The notes: generated by a model from the sequence alone, not told the origin. 64,000 bases of DNA from Asterias amurensis (GCF_032118995.1 NC_092661.1:12152494-12216493), one strand, 5' to 3'. Positions 22,938-34,916 are shown, counted from the stretch's first letter. Numbers and translations: made by a program.

Positions 22938-25900
22938 ATGGGGCAAAAAATTCGACTGTCAGTGCTGAGTTTGATCTTGTCTCTGGCACCAATCGTGTGT
23001 CTGACATCAGCCTATGATCTGACCATTTTACACACTAACGATGTCCACGCTCACTTCGAACAGTTCGACAAGTACAGCACTCGGTGCGACGATGACGAGT
23101 CAGCGAACGGGCAGTGCTTCGGCGGGGTGGCCAGGAGGGTCACCAAGGTCCGGCAAATACGCTCCGAGGTGGACAACGCGGTGCTGCTGGATGCCGGTGA
23201 TCAGTTCCAGGGGACACCGTGGTTCAGCTTCTACAAGGGGCAAGCGACCTCACATTTCATGAATGTCATCGGTTATGAAGTCATGGTTTGTATTTGTATA
23301 CATTTTACGTTATTTTTTTAATATATATATATATATTTTTTCTTTAAATACTAGTGTTTGTTTTGTGGGCGGGGTGTCCACCCCCTCTGGTTACGGGCCT
23401 GCTCTTTGTGTCTTATGTCTATTGACATTACATTAAACACTCCTTGCTTTATGAAAAGAGATCATGCAGAGACCATCGTTTTCACGTCGGGTGGACCTCG
23501 CGTTCGTAAAAGATTGAGAGTGGCAGAGGTGGTGTATTGATTAGGTGCCGTTACATGAAACTCCATCAATAATTACTTCTTGTGAAAGGCTTGCAGTTTG
23601 TATACAAAATTCCGACCGCGCACGGAACAAAATTTAATGTCCATTGTACGTCACCAAGGATTTTATTATTATTTTTTTTATGAGAGAAATGGATAATAAT
23701 GTTATTCAGGAGATCATTTTAAGCTGACTGAACACATTCAGCGTCTACTTGCTGAGGGAAAACAGCAAACAACTGTCGGGCCATTAGAGAGTACTTCACA
23801 CCAAACCATGACTTCATATTAAAGGAACACGTTGCCTTGGATCGGACGAGTTGGTCTATAAAAAGGCGTTTTTAACCGTTTGTTATAAAAAGCATATGGT
23901 TGGAAAGATGTTTTAAAAGTAGAATACAATGATCCACACAAGTTTGCCTCGAAATTGCGTGTTTTTTTTTTTACTGTGCGAACTAACACGGTCGGCCATT
24001 TATGGGAGTCAAAAATTTGACTCCCATAAATGGCCGACTGTGTTAGTCGACGAGGTAAAAGGAAAACCGTACAATTTCGAGGCATGTTTGTGTGGATCAT
24101 TGTATTCTACTTTTACAGCATCTTTCTACCTATATACATTTTATAACAAACGCTTTTCAAAGACCAACTCGACCGATCCAAGGCAACGTGTTCCTTTAAA
24201 GTGTCAGTGCGGTTGACCTCCGTTGGTTGAATCTGTTGAGTCTGGTCCAAAAAGTATTTAGCACTATCAAAGGCAGTGTACACTATTGGTAATTACTCAA
24301 GGTAATCATGAACATAAAACCTTAATTTGTAACTAGTAGGAAGAGGGTTGATAATATAAAACATTGTGAGAAACGGCTGCTTCTGAAGTGGTGTAGTTTT
24401 CGGGAACGAAGTAATTTTCCACGAGTTTGATTCCGAGAACTCAAGTTTAGAACTTGAGGTCTCGAAATCAAGCATCTGAAAGTACACAACTTTGTGTGAC
24501 AAGGGTGTTTTTTCTTTCATAGTTATCTGGCAACTCCGACGACCAATCGAGCTCAAATGTTCACAGGGTTGTTATTTCATGTACATGTTGAGATACACAT
24601 TCTTTTTATGAAAGGTCCGACCAAACGAAGCTGTAAAAACCATCCTGATAAAGATAGGAACATTAAGCGGCGAATGATGGTTTAAATTTGTATTCCTCTC
24701 AAAACAGTCTAAACTGTGGGGCGGGAGGGAAGCATGCACTGGGCTAAAGTGCTCGAAAAGATGTAGTGCATGGACAAATCTGTTGCAGGACTGGATGAGT
24801 GCCAAAACTTGAGTGTATATAATGGATGACATTTTGGCTCTTTGTGAAATCAACCTCTTCTCTTAAACATCGACTGTTGCAAATGGCCCATTTGACTCGC
24901 CCAAATTGCAGGAAATGGTTTTAGGTTCGCGTTGTCCTCGTGATGAAGACACCCACACATAATGAGCAACCGTGACGGTGAATACAAATAAGAAATACCC
25001 TAATTTACTCAATCCTCACAGGCCTTCGGAAACCACGAGTTCGACAACGGACCCGAAGGGCTGACAACGTTTCTCAACGACCTAGACGCCCAGGTGGTTT
25101 GCGCCAACATGGACGCCAGCACCGAACCGGCAATAGACGGACTGTTCACCAGGAGCACGGTGCTGGTGGTCGGCGGGGAAAAGATTGGAATCGTCGGGTA
25201 CACTTTATCTAGAATACGCGAGCTGTCTACTACTGGTGAGATGGGCATTATAACATTCGAACGAATAGACCACTTCAAAGTCCACTTTATATTCATGCAT
25301 TTTAACTTTTAACGGAAAAACCCTTTATATATTATTGGTTTGAAACTCACTCTACCACCAGCACAAAAGGGTCAATTTGTGTTTGATGTCACGGTCAACT
25401 TTTGTTGTCACCACAATTACCTTGTCCAGAATATGCACAAGTGTTATAAAGGAACACGTTGCGTTGGATCGGTCGTGTTGGTCCTTGAAAAGCGTTTGTA
25501 GCCGTTTGTTATAAAATGCATGGGTAGAAAGATGTTGTAAAAGTAGAATACAACGATCCACACAAACGTGTCTCTAAATTGCACGGTTTTCCTTTTACCT
25601 CGTCGACTAAACACGACGGTCGGCCATTTATGGAAGTCAAATTTTCGACTCCCATAAGTGGCCGACCGTGTTAGTTCGCACAGTACAACGAAAGCCACGC
25701 AATTTCGAGGCAAATTTGTGTGGATCATTGTAATCTACTTTTAAAACATATTTCCAACCATATGCATTTTATAAAAAACGCTAGACAAACTCGTCCGATC
25801 CACGGCAACGTGTCCCTTTAATTGGCAGTGAAAACACAAACAAAATGGTAGGTTTATTGAAACCAAGCCATGGACAACTGTTTATGAGTATTGTTTTGCT

Positions 25901-28900
25901 TGTTTTATGCAATGATCGGTTTCCAGTCAGTGTATTAATATCAATTATTATTTTTACTAAAAAGCTATGATAAACGCTTTGTATTTACCGAAAGTATATG
26001 TAGGTTAGACTCTCGCAGAACGGCATTTATACACCTAGGCGTAGAGAAGCAAATTGTTCCAACCGGTCTGCATGCAGCTAGTAGACCGAAAACACTTATT
26101 AGTTTATTACTCGTTAAATTTGTAGCACAGATGTAACCCTTTAAGTTCTACCATCGGCAGACAGGCCTGATTGACATGATCTATGAACCTTTATACAGTA
26201 TGACTCACGGACTGGAATCTCCACTTAGAAAACACTTTCAGTGTGAACAGTCTCTTCAACATAAAGATAATGAAATCACATTACAAACGAGTTATACAAT
26301 GTTTCCCAACGGTCTAGTGGCTGCAGCGGCACATCATAGCATTCCTGTAAATCTAACAAAGGTGGAGCTTTGCAGGCTGGTTAAGCACGAAATTGAGTGT
26401 AATTCTTACCGATACTTTCAAACAGTTGGGTCTTTGGTGTTCATGGATGAGGTATCCTCCATCCAAGCAGAGGTTGACCGACTCATGGCGGTAGAGGGCG
26501 TCAATAAGATAATTGCTTTGGGTCACTCTGGCTTTGAGGTAGATCTGAAGATCGCCCGGGAAGTTCGTGGTCTTGATGTCGTGGTCGGGGGCCATTCAAA
26601 CACCTTCCTGTACACTGGTAAGAAAATAGATGTTTGACTTAAATAAGCCAGTTTTTCTCACACTCTTCAGTCTCCTGACGATGACTAGAGCAAGCTAGTC
26701 GAAACATTGAGACCAATATTCAATTCATTTTAATTCATTTTAATAAAACATTTATTTCGGTATTGCCCTCACATGGTAAAATACATAATTGGTGTTTCAT
26801 AATATTAACAGTGAAACTTATAAAGAGTAGCGAACATTATTAACAATTCAGGTGGGCAAACATAGGATTGGGTGAAGCCTTGGCTTTTTGTACACTAACC
26901 TATTGACAGACTAACACTTCATATATAAGACTCACAGACAAAGACAATGGACAGATGAACACATGTAGGTGTACCGACAATAATACCAAAAAGCGAGCCG
27001 TCATTTAATTAACTCATAATATTAAAGTAATGTAACTATTGAACTATAAAGTTATATTGATTATGCATTAAGTAGTAATTTCATTTTTTTTTTGAAAAAA
27101 AGGAGTAAACATAAACTCACTCCGTGGTATTGTGAGGTTAGAGATGTCTCCCTTCGATCCACGAAAGCGCTAATTCTAACAGTTATAATAACCCGAGAAC
27201 TAGTTTGTTAATGAGAAATATCGAAGGTTTCTGCCTGCAAGTTCATTCACTTAGTAAAGTGAAATCAGACACAGCGATCTTCGAATCAATCACTTGGAAT
27301 TGTCAGTATTTTTCAAAAACTGCTTCGAACGAAACGAGGGGGAAAGGAATTTCCACATTTCACCAGCCGGGAGTTAATAACTCCTGGTGAATATCGACTT
27401 TATATTATTAATACACCATGCATGCAAAACTTCAAAACTTTACTGGTACATGTTTGGGTTTATCTGACTACAGGGGACCCACCAGGGGCCGAGATACCAA
27501 GTGGTGTCTATCCAACAGTCGTGCATCCTGACGCCGATCAAACCGCCAATGTACTTGTTGTGCAAGATTACAAACGTGGACAGTATCTCGGGCGCCTGGA
27601 CGTGACGTTTGACGATGAAGGCAATGTCATTGGCTGGGGAGGAAACCCAATTTTCATGGACAAAGACATAGAAGAAGGTAAAAGTCTAAAGTTGGTGTTC
27701 CCTGATTGGGTGCCCATCTTTAATGGAGTCACATGTAACATATTCACGGGCATTTCCACCATTTTTACTATTCTACATTGCTCCTAGTTACAAAAGGCCA
27801 ACATATAATGACGTCCATTTTGAAATCAAAAAGAGCGGCTGAAGGTGACATAACAAAAATGGTTCCTAACTGTTTTGAAATCAGCATATAAAAAAATCCT
27901 AGCTGGATCCAAATATTTGACATTATGGACCTGTGATCATCAGACTCGAAATCCTTACGCAACCTAGACTTGTGGACAAGTTGTTAATATTCTGCCGCGG
28001 TGAGACAGCCGAGTTGTGGCAGTGCTCTCGCGAGATCACTGCTGTCGCGCGAACTGCTGCTTGACGACGTCTACTCCCCATTTGGACCGTAGCCGTGAGA
28101 GCAGTAGTCTCGCGGGGCAACAGTCTCGCGAGAATCCCGGGAAGATTTGGAACGCTGTCACCGCGACGTGTCCACAAGTCTATACGCAACCCTTTTACCG
28201 CCATAACTTTATAACTTTATAAAAAATGACTACACAAATGAATTAGGTTTCCACTGTTCACTATAGATGCGGCCGTTCTGGAGGAAATCGAAGCCTGGGG
28301 AGAGTCGATTCGTAACTATTCCAACGTTTACATCGCATCAACCAATGTCTTCTTGGACGGCACGAGCTGTAGGCTGATGGAGTGCAACCTGGGCAACCTC
28401 TTATCAGACGCTTACCTCAGACATGGCATCCGGGACCTGGTGGATGGAGTCCGGCTGAACGATGCCCACATCGCTCTGTTCAACTCCGGAGGTATCAGGA
28501 GTCAGCTGCCTGTTGGTAGGTATTGCTCAACATGAGGCAATGAAATGGTCATTGGTATGATACTTTAGTCAATTAAACAAGTGAGAGATGAAGATGAATT
28601 TATTCAATGAAATGGTCATCGGTATGATACTTTAGTCAATCAAACAAGTGAGAGATGAAGATGAATTTATTCAGACGATCGAAATTGGCACCTTGTGAGT
28701 AAATAATATTATTTCTCATCTGAGTATTTTGTGTCAAATCTATGGTGGCCCTGACGGGACACAGCCAGTCGTGAATATTTTTGCGACGTCTTGAATATTT
28801 TTGCGACGTCGTGAATTTATTCACGACAAGTCGCGAATTTTTTCACGACTAGTCGCGAATTTTTTCACGACAAGTCGCGAATTTTTTTACGACTAGTCGC

Positions 28901-31900
28901 GAATTTTTTCACGACTAGTCGCGAACATTTTCATGACGTCGTGAATATTTCTGCGACTAGTCGCGAATATTTTTTCAGTAGCTTGAGTGTGTAACTACTG
29001 TATTCACGTTGACGGCTTAGTAAGACTAAGCTGAAAGCTGTCCCGTACGATGATGGATCCGGAGGAGAATTCCGACTCTTGCAAATCTATGGTGGGTTAT
29101 TTAAACAAAACTAACGTTGACGTATGGCCCTTACGGTAGGCCTACGAGGCCTGACGTTATAGTTTTACTAGTACTTTAGTAGGAGTAGGCTATCCTATGC
29201 TAGGCAATAAACGTTGGCACTTTCACTCTTCAGATAAAACATAACGTTATATGTCACCCGAGGTAAATTTTACAACAACCCAATGATAAGTTTAATTATA
29301 ATGTGTTGACAATTTCAGCAAATAAATTTGACAAGTTTTACCTGAAATGTTAGAGCAATTTGCGTTGTTATTTCCAACTTGAAACGCGAGTTCGTTCCGT
29401 CACGGCAGGGTGCAACGCATCACGTAATCCCCCACCAAGTTTAACTGAAAGATTAATCCTTTGGCATTCAGAATTATTTGGGTTTGGAGTAATTCAACCT
29501 TGAAAACCCCCGAAATATTGATGAAAGTCAGACACTGTTTTTTCGAACTTCGATAACAATTCTACTGGATAAAACATGGGCCCCATACACATAGCTGAGT
29601 GGCTACAATCTTCATAGCTTGGCTCTCTACGCGTGCCGTGTAAGAATTACACACTCAAGCTACTGAAAAAATATTTACGACTAGTCGCGAATTTATTCAC
29701 GACTGTCGCAGAATTATTCACGACGTCGTAAAAAATATTTGCAACTAGTCGCGAAAATATTTGCGACTAGTCGTGAAAATATTCGCGACGTCGCGAAAAT
29801 ATTCGCGACTTGTCGTGAATAAATATACGACGTCGCGAAAATATTCGCGACTAGTCGTGAAAATATTCGCGACGTCGCGAAAATATTCGCGACTTGTCGT
29901 GAATAAATATACGACGTCGCGAAAATATTCACGACTGGCTGTGTCCCTTCAGGGCAACCATACAAATCCCTACAGTTCTGAAACTTGCTCCAATGAAAAA
30001 CAAGATAAAACTTGGTAATTGCTGTGCTTTTTGTGACGTACTGTATTTTTCGAGTATTTTTGTGTATTGTTGAATAACATTTTGCACTGATGCTATGAGA
30101 GTTTATTTAGTGGGATACACCCTTTGAGATCGTCATGCAAACGGGGAAATTCACAGCATTACAACGTACGTTAGACGGTACGAGATGACTTGGGCACAAG
30201 TTGACTAGGGTTCGAGTTGACCTGTTGGGAGGACTTTGGATCATATGGTACCCTAGTCAACTCGTACGCCAGTCAACTAGTACCGGGTCAACCTGTACCA
30301 AAGCCAACTCGTAACAGCATCGAATTCAAGTTCTGGTGCTAAGTCACCAGAGTGTGGAATCGAATCCCGGTCGTGACCTTGAGCAAGATACTTTGCTATA
30401 ATTGCCTCTCTTCACCCAGGAGTATAAATGGGTACCTGCGAGGGTATAGAGGTTGATATTGTGAATGAAAAAGCCTTTGGAGCGATATAAACTGTGCCCA
30501 GGTTGTATACTCCCCAAGGGAGCTGAGAAACATTAAAAAGGGGATGTTATTAGCCCTATATGGGCACTAATGAAAGCGCGATACGGTTATTGTGAAATGC
30601 GCTATATGAGAATTGTTATTACCAAGGTGAACTCTTACTCAAGTCAGCTCGCATCCAAATGAAGTTTTACCATGGCTTAAAACTTCTTTCCGATAATAAA
30701 ATTGATTTGTGTTTTTCTTTAAAAAAAATAATTAGAAACTATCAATAGGCCCTATCATTTGATTTCGTTGGTTGAAGTTGATAATATTTAACATAAAAAA
30801 ATGATCATGGTTATTGAAAGATGTTGAAATGGTATTATGGATGTACGAATTGCTCGCAGGTGATATAACAGTCGGTGATATCACGAGTATTCTGCCGTTT
30901 GGTAACACAGCCGACCAGATCACACTTAAAGGGAAGCACATACTTGAAGCCTTGGAGCATTCTGTTGCTGAGTACTCTATAGTGGGAAAAACTGGAGAAT
31001 TCCTACAACATTCAGGTAAGTTAACCTTCTAATAAAAGGGCGTTGTGTGCCAATGCAATCTGTTTGATCTTCTCTAATCAATTCAATTCAATGAAACAAT
31101 TCAATCAAACGTTTATTCCTTTCTCTTGACCATCAGCAGCTCTCCAATGCTTGTAGAGTAAGTTTTTATGCTATCAATTATTTTAAGTATTTACCAATAG
31201 TGTCCCTGCCTTTAAAACACCCAGGTCCAGGGTTCGTGTACTTCGAACCAAGGGTCATAACGGATCCCGATCTCATAAAAATTACATACATCCAGATGCT
31301 GAATCAATAGTATTTAGAAACAGATGATAAAACACTAGACCGACCCATAAGCGAATCGTCTCAGAAGGGCAGAAGGGCAAACGGAGCAACCCTCAGAGAA
31401 AATAAATACATGCAGCAAAAACTACAAACGGTGCATGAATCCTTGAATTGAAAAAAAAAACACGCAGACGGGGGCAATAGGCGCGACCCTTGAGATAAAA
31501 CATGTGGTGGTCTTTTGCACCAACAGAGTCAGTTTTTAGACAGTTGGTTTGCTCAAATGAAAAGGTCACGGGCTAGGGATGATATCACTATAAAAATACA
31601 CTATGTTTCTAGCAGAACAAAACGAGCTATACGTGTGGCATTGTAGTCTTAAAGGAACACGTTTGCATTGGATCGGACGAGTTGGTCTATAAAAAGCATT
31701 TTGTAACCATTTTGTATAAAATGCAGATGGTTAGACAGATGTTTTCAAAGTAGAATACAATGATCCACACACTATTGCCTCAAAATTGCGTCGTTTTTCT
31801 TTTACTTTGCAAACTAACACGGTCAGCCATTTATGGGAGTCAACAATTTGACTCCCATAAATGGCCGACCGTGTTTGTCGACGATGTAAAAGGACAACCG

Positions 31901-33958
31901 TGCAATTTCGGTGCATGTTTGTATGGATAATTGTATTCTACTTTTACAACATATGCATTTTATAACAAACGGTTACAAGTGTTTTTTATAGACCAACTCG
32001 ACCGATCCAAGGCAACGTGTTTCTTTAAAGGCAGTGTACACTATTGGTAATTGTCAAAGACCAGTCTTCTCACTTGTTGTATCTCAACATATGCATACAA
32101 TAACAAACCTGTGAAAATTTTAGCTCAATCGAACTTCCGAGATAATAACGAAAGAAAAAATACTCTGGTCACACGAAGTTTTGTGCGTTTAGATTGATTG
32201 ATTTCGAGACCTCAAGTTTTAACTTTGACCGGTCTCGAAATCAAATTCGTGGAAAATTACTTCTCTCTCGAAAACTATGGCACTTCAGAAGGAGCCATTT
32301 CTCACAATGTTTTATACCATAAACCTCTCCCCATTACTGGTCACCAAGAAAGGTTTTATGCTAATAATTATTTTGAGTGATTACCAATAGTGTCCACTGC
32401 CTTTAAAAGGACATACCGTGCAATCAAACGTTAACCTGCGGTTAGGGGAAGGATCGGGAATTACTCTAAACAAACCATCACAAAAAAATGATGATTTATC
32501 AAAATACGAAAATATTATTGTTGACGGTGTATAAAGAATTGTACAATTAATGTGACACACAAACGTACTGCATTTTGTATTTAAATAAAAAAGTGTCCAC
32601 AATTAATGTTCGTTCTTGCCTTGCATTGTGCTTAATTATAATGCATTGGCTCGTGGCGCTGACGTCACATACAAATGCATGTCAATAACGCATACAATTA
32701 ATATGCGTCCCCTGAAATACATCATGGCGTGTTATTCGGAGAATATGACACATAAAATGGCGCAAGAATTAATTAGCACATTTTGTGGGGATGACGTCCG
32801 CGAGAATTTGATATCAATTTTAATTGATTTAACTGTGTACGAGCCTGAACATCTGCCATCCACACTTCAAGGCTCGTAAATTTACGTTATGCCAGAGACT
32901 GCTTTTGATCCAACATACATAAATCATCTAAATTTGATTTTGCATAATTCCACATGACTTTCATGGTTCTGGAGATTCGCAGTTAAATCCGACGTACATG
33001 TTACACCCGCCTGACCTGTCCTTATCCCGTTGCTGAGTACGGACATGGGACCAGTCTAAACTGTGTATTTCATTTCATTTCATGTGTAATAGGCATGTTG
33101 GTGACCTTTGACCTATCAAGGACACGTGGTAACCGAGTGGTCTCAGCTGAAGTGCGATGTACGGAGTGCGAAGTACCAGAGTTCCAACCCTTGGACCCCG
33201 AAGCGGAATACAAAGTCATCCTCAGCTCATACCTTGTCGACGGTGGCGATGGCTACACGATGATACAGAATAACACCATTACGCATGATTTTGGTAGGAG
33301 CAAGTTAATAATACCCCCCCCCCCCCCCCAGCGAAAAAGAAAACAAAATAACGAACATATTATTTTTTGAGAGTGATAACAATGAGCTCAAGTTTACCCC
33401 ACATCAACGAGGTAATTTGAACACCCTGAGTTGAATCAGCACATTTTCAATGATTGCTACAAGGCCGTGTGCACAACTCACCAAGAAGGTCTGTTGTAGA
33501 CTTGATTCAAGTCCCGTGTGAGAGGTTCCTATTGCGGTGCGGCACATGAGTTTTCTGATGTAGGCGATGGGACTGAAAACATAAAGGATTGGACTTGAGT
33601 CAAGTCTAAGTTTTTTTTTTTAGTGAGATAAACCATGGAGGAATAAATGGATAAACAAATCAATTAGCTTCAGGCACAGCCGTATTTTTGGTTCAAGTCC
33701 TATTCACATTTAGTTTATATTGGGTGTCAGTTTTTCTTTTTTTTATTCTTTATTTTAGGTAACCTTGACATTGATGTGGTAACCGAATATCTGCAGCTCT
33801 TGACACCAATGACGGTTGGTCTCGAGCGACGAATTACATTCCTTGAACCAAAAGATGACGTAAATGAATGCAATGCGGGATCATCCAATAAAAGTCATCG
33901 TTTAATAGTGCTTTCGGGTCTGCTCTCTCTAGTACTTCACGCTTTCTCGCGCATTTAA
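22938..33958 (+). CDS. Ecto-5'-nucleotidase (CD73-like), copy C, GPI-anchored
   Basis: It should dephosphorylate extracellular AMP-type nucleotides at the cell surface. The exons are 22938-23285, 25022-25235, 26426-26617, 27474-27677, 28267-28515, 30860-31015, 33093-33293 and 33759-33958. They encode 587 residues in one frame. A 25-residue signal peptide precedes YDLTILHTNDVH (metal ligands D35, H37). Other motifs are LLDAGDQ, GNHEFDNG (N120, dyad H121/D124), GHSGFE, GGHSNT, SCRLMEC, NSGGIR and LPFG with the stacking Phe. The ligand-loop Asp in GGDG is kept. The second stacking Phe (human F500) is Tyr. The C-terminus has a small-residue stretch (NAGSSN) followed by a hydrophobic LIVLSGLLSLVLHAF tail, a good GPI-attachment signal. 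It shares promoter sequence and exon structure with copy B. Its introns are swollen by several post-duplication insertions. It is the best candidate for a working enzyme in the cluster. Confidence 0.92.
23819..24199. mobile_element. TTAA-type palindromic MITE (AGGAACACGTTGCC ends)
   Basis: It lies in intron 1 of copy C. TTAA flanks AGGAACACGTTGCCTTGG at the left and its inverse at the right. The centre is a near-perfect hairpin around GGGAGTCAAAAATTTGACTC. Sister copies lie at 25446-25821, 31649-32028 and 58881-59269. Confidence 0.9.
24267..24605. mobile_element. TTAA-type MITE (AGGCAGTGTACAC end), right end lost
   Basis: The left end TCAA-AGGCAGTGTACACT and the body of the common family are present. 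The right terminal inverted repeat is missing after about 24605. It lies in intron 1 of copy C. Confidence 0.75.
25446..25821. mobile_element. TTAA-type palindromic MITE (AGGAACACGTTGC ends)
   Basis: It lies in intron 2 of copy C. The right flank is TTAA and the left is ATAA. The homologous intron of copy B still has the uninterrupted TTAA at 14412-14415 (AGTGTTTTAATGGGCAGTG), an empty site. The insertion therefore post-dates the B/C duplication. Confidence 0.9.
27967..28182. mobile_element. Mutator-like MITE with 9-bp target duplication
   Basis: The terminal inverted repeats are TAGACTTGTGGAC and GTCCACAAGTCTA. The 9-bp direct repeat TACGCAACC flanks them at 27958-27966 and 28183-28191. Copy B intron 4 keeps the unoccupied site with one mismatch (16522-16530). 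The 216-bp interior is GC-rich and holds two exact TCTCGCGAGA palindromes (28026-28035, 28124-28133). A 9-bp duplication is typical of Mutator-type elements; the family call is inference. Confidence 0.85.
28541..28674. repeat. 67-bp tandem duplication
   Basis: Two nearly identical units start at 28541 and 28608 (TGAAATGGTCATTGGTATGA...). They lie just inside intron 5 of copy C. Confidence 0.9.
28741..29962. mobile_element. Foldback transposon with palindrome-array arms
   Basis: Long inverted arms (about 28741-28995 and 29651-29962) enclose a unique centre of about 650 bp. The ends TATGGTGGCCCTGA and TCAGGGCAACCATA pair, as do the inner arm ends CAGTAGCTTGAGTGTGTAA and TTACACACTCAAGCTACTG. 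The direct repeat CAAATC flanks both sides (28735-28740, 29963-29968). The arms are arrays of CGAC-NN-GTCG palindromes (ACTAGT or ACGTC cores) spaced about 20-22 bp and joined by AT-rich linkers. Open frames across the arms are repeat artefacts. No transposase is encoded, so it is non-autonomous. It lies in intron 5 of copy C. Confidence 0.88.
30325..30640 (+). mobile_element. tRNA-derived SINE remnant
   Basis: It contains a B-box-like GGAATCGAATCCCGG, a body with GGGTACCTGCGAGGG, and an end reading GAAATGCGCTATATGAG followed by AATTGTTATTA. This tail style is common in deuterostome tRNA-derived SINEs. The A box and target duplication are not clear. It lies in intron 5 of copy C. Confidence 0.6.
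31128..31215. mobile_element. TTAA-type MITE fragment (right end)
   Basis: Only the last ~85 bp of the common family remain, ending AGTGTCCCTGCCTTTAA. It lies in intron 6 of copy C. Confidence 0.7.
31649..32028. mobile_element. TTAA-type palindromic MITE (AGGAACACG ends)
   Basis: It lies in intron 6 of copy C. Both ends are flanked by TTAA. The central hairpin is GGGAGTCAACAATTTGACTC. Its right TTAA (32025-32028) is also the left TTAA of the next element. Confidence 0.88.
32025..32406. mobile_element. TTAA-type palindromic MITE (AGGCAGTGTACAC ends)
   Basis: It is complete, with TTAA at both ends and the inner dyad around GACCTCAAGTTTTAAC. It abuts the preceding MITE of a different family through a single shared TTAA. 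Confidence 0.88.
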
Positions 33959-34014
33959 TTTAGACTCTCACGGTCGTGTGCAGTAAGTCCGTAAGGGCAC
34001 AATTTCATACTTCT

Positions 34015-34399
34015 TTAAAGGTAGTGGACACTATTGGTAATTACTCAAAATAATTATTAGCATAAACCTTTCTTGGTGACAAGTAATGGGGAGAGGCTGG
34101 TGGTATAAAACATTGTGAGAAACAGCTCCCTCTGAAGTGCTATAGTTTTGGAGAAAGAAGTAATTTTCCACGAATTTGATTTCGAGACCTCAAGTTTAGA
34201 ACTTGATGTCTCGAAATCAACCATCTAAACGCACACAATTTTGTGTGACAAGGGTGTTTTCTTCTTTCATTATTATCTCGCAACTTTGATGACCGATTGA
34301 GCTCAAATTTTCACAGGTTTGTAATTTTTGCATATGTTGAGATACACCAACTGTGAAGGCTAGTCTTTGACAATTACCAATAGTGTCCACTGCCTTTAA
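34015..34399. mobile_element. TTAA-type palindromic MITE (AGGTAGTGGACAC ends)
   Basis: A complete common-family copy with TTAA on both sides. It is the first of three insertions in the copy C 3' flank. Confidence 0.88.
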
Positions 34400-34476
34400 A
34401 GGTTAATTTAAGGTTGATGTGTATTTTATAATATAAAATACTATGGTTAGTTTAATGGCACTTTAAAGGGGTTACT

Positions 34477-34854
34477 TTAAAGCTATTATACACTTTCGGA
34501 ACATAAAACAAAATAAAAGTTCACAGATTTACAAATAACTTACAGGGTTTACAGAAGGTAATGGTAAAAGACTTCTCTTGAAATATTATTCCATGAAATG
34601 CTTTACTTTTTGAGAAAACATTAATAAAAACAATTAACAAGTCTCGACATCGAGAATTACGGATTTATAGTAAACACGTGTCATCACACAGCGAAACTGC
34701 GGAAACAAGGGTGGGTTTTCCCGTTATTTTCTCCCGACTCCGATGACCGATTGAGCCTAAATTATCACAGGTTTGTTATTTTATATATAAGTTGTGATAC
34801 ACGAAGTGTGGGCCTTGGACAATACTGTTTACCGAAAGTGTATAATGGCTTTAA
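34477..34854. mobile_element. TTAA-type palindromic MITE (AGCTATTATACACTTTCGG ends)
   Basis: The ends AGCTATTATACACTTTCGG and CCGAAAGTGTATAATGGCT are inverted copies, each flanked by TTAA. It interrupts a satellite monomer at its TTTAAGG position. Its sequence family is distinct from the neighbours on both sides. Confidence 0.9.
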
Positions 34855-34916
34855 GGTTCATATGTGTATTTTATGTTATTAATTTGGTGGTAATTCTAAT
34901 GGCACCAAAGGGTTAT

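Noticed and set aside
28762-29950. CRISPR-like or satellite array
   Set aside because: The repeats are short palindromes with A/T linkers in two inverted arms, with no unique spacers. It is a foldback transposon.
29714-30018. Protein-coding frames with repeated SRKYSRLVV-type sequence
   Set aside because: Open on both strands only because of the palindromic foldback repeats.
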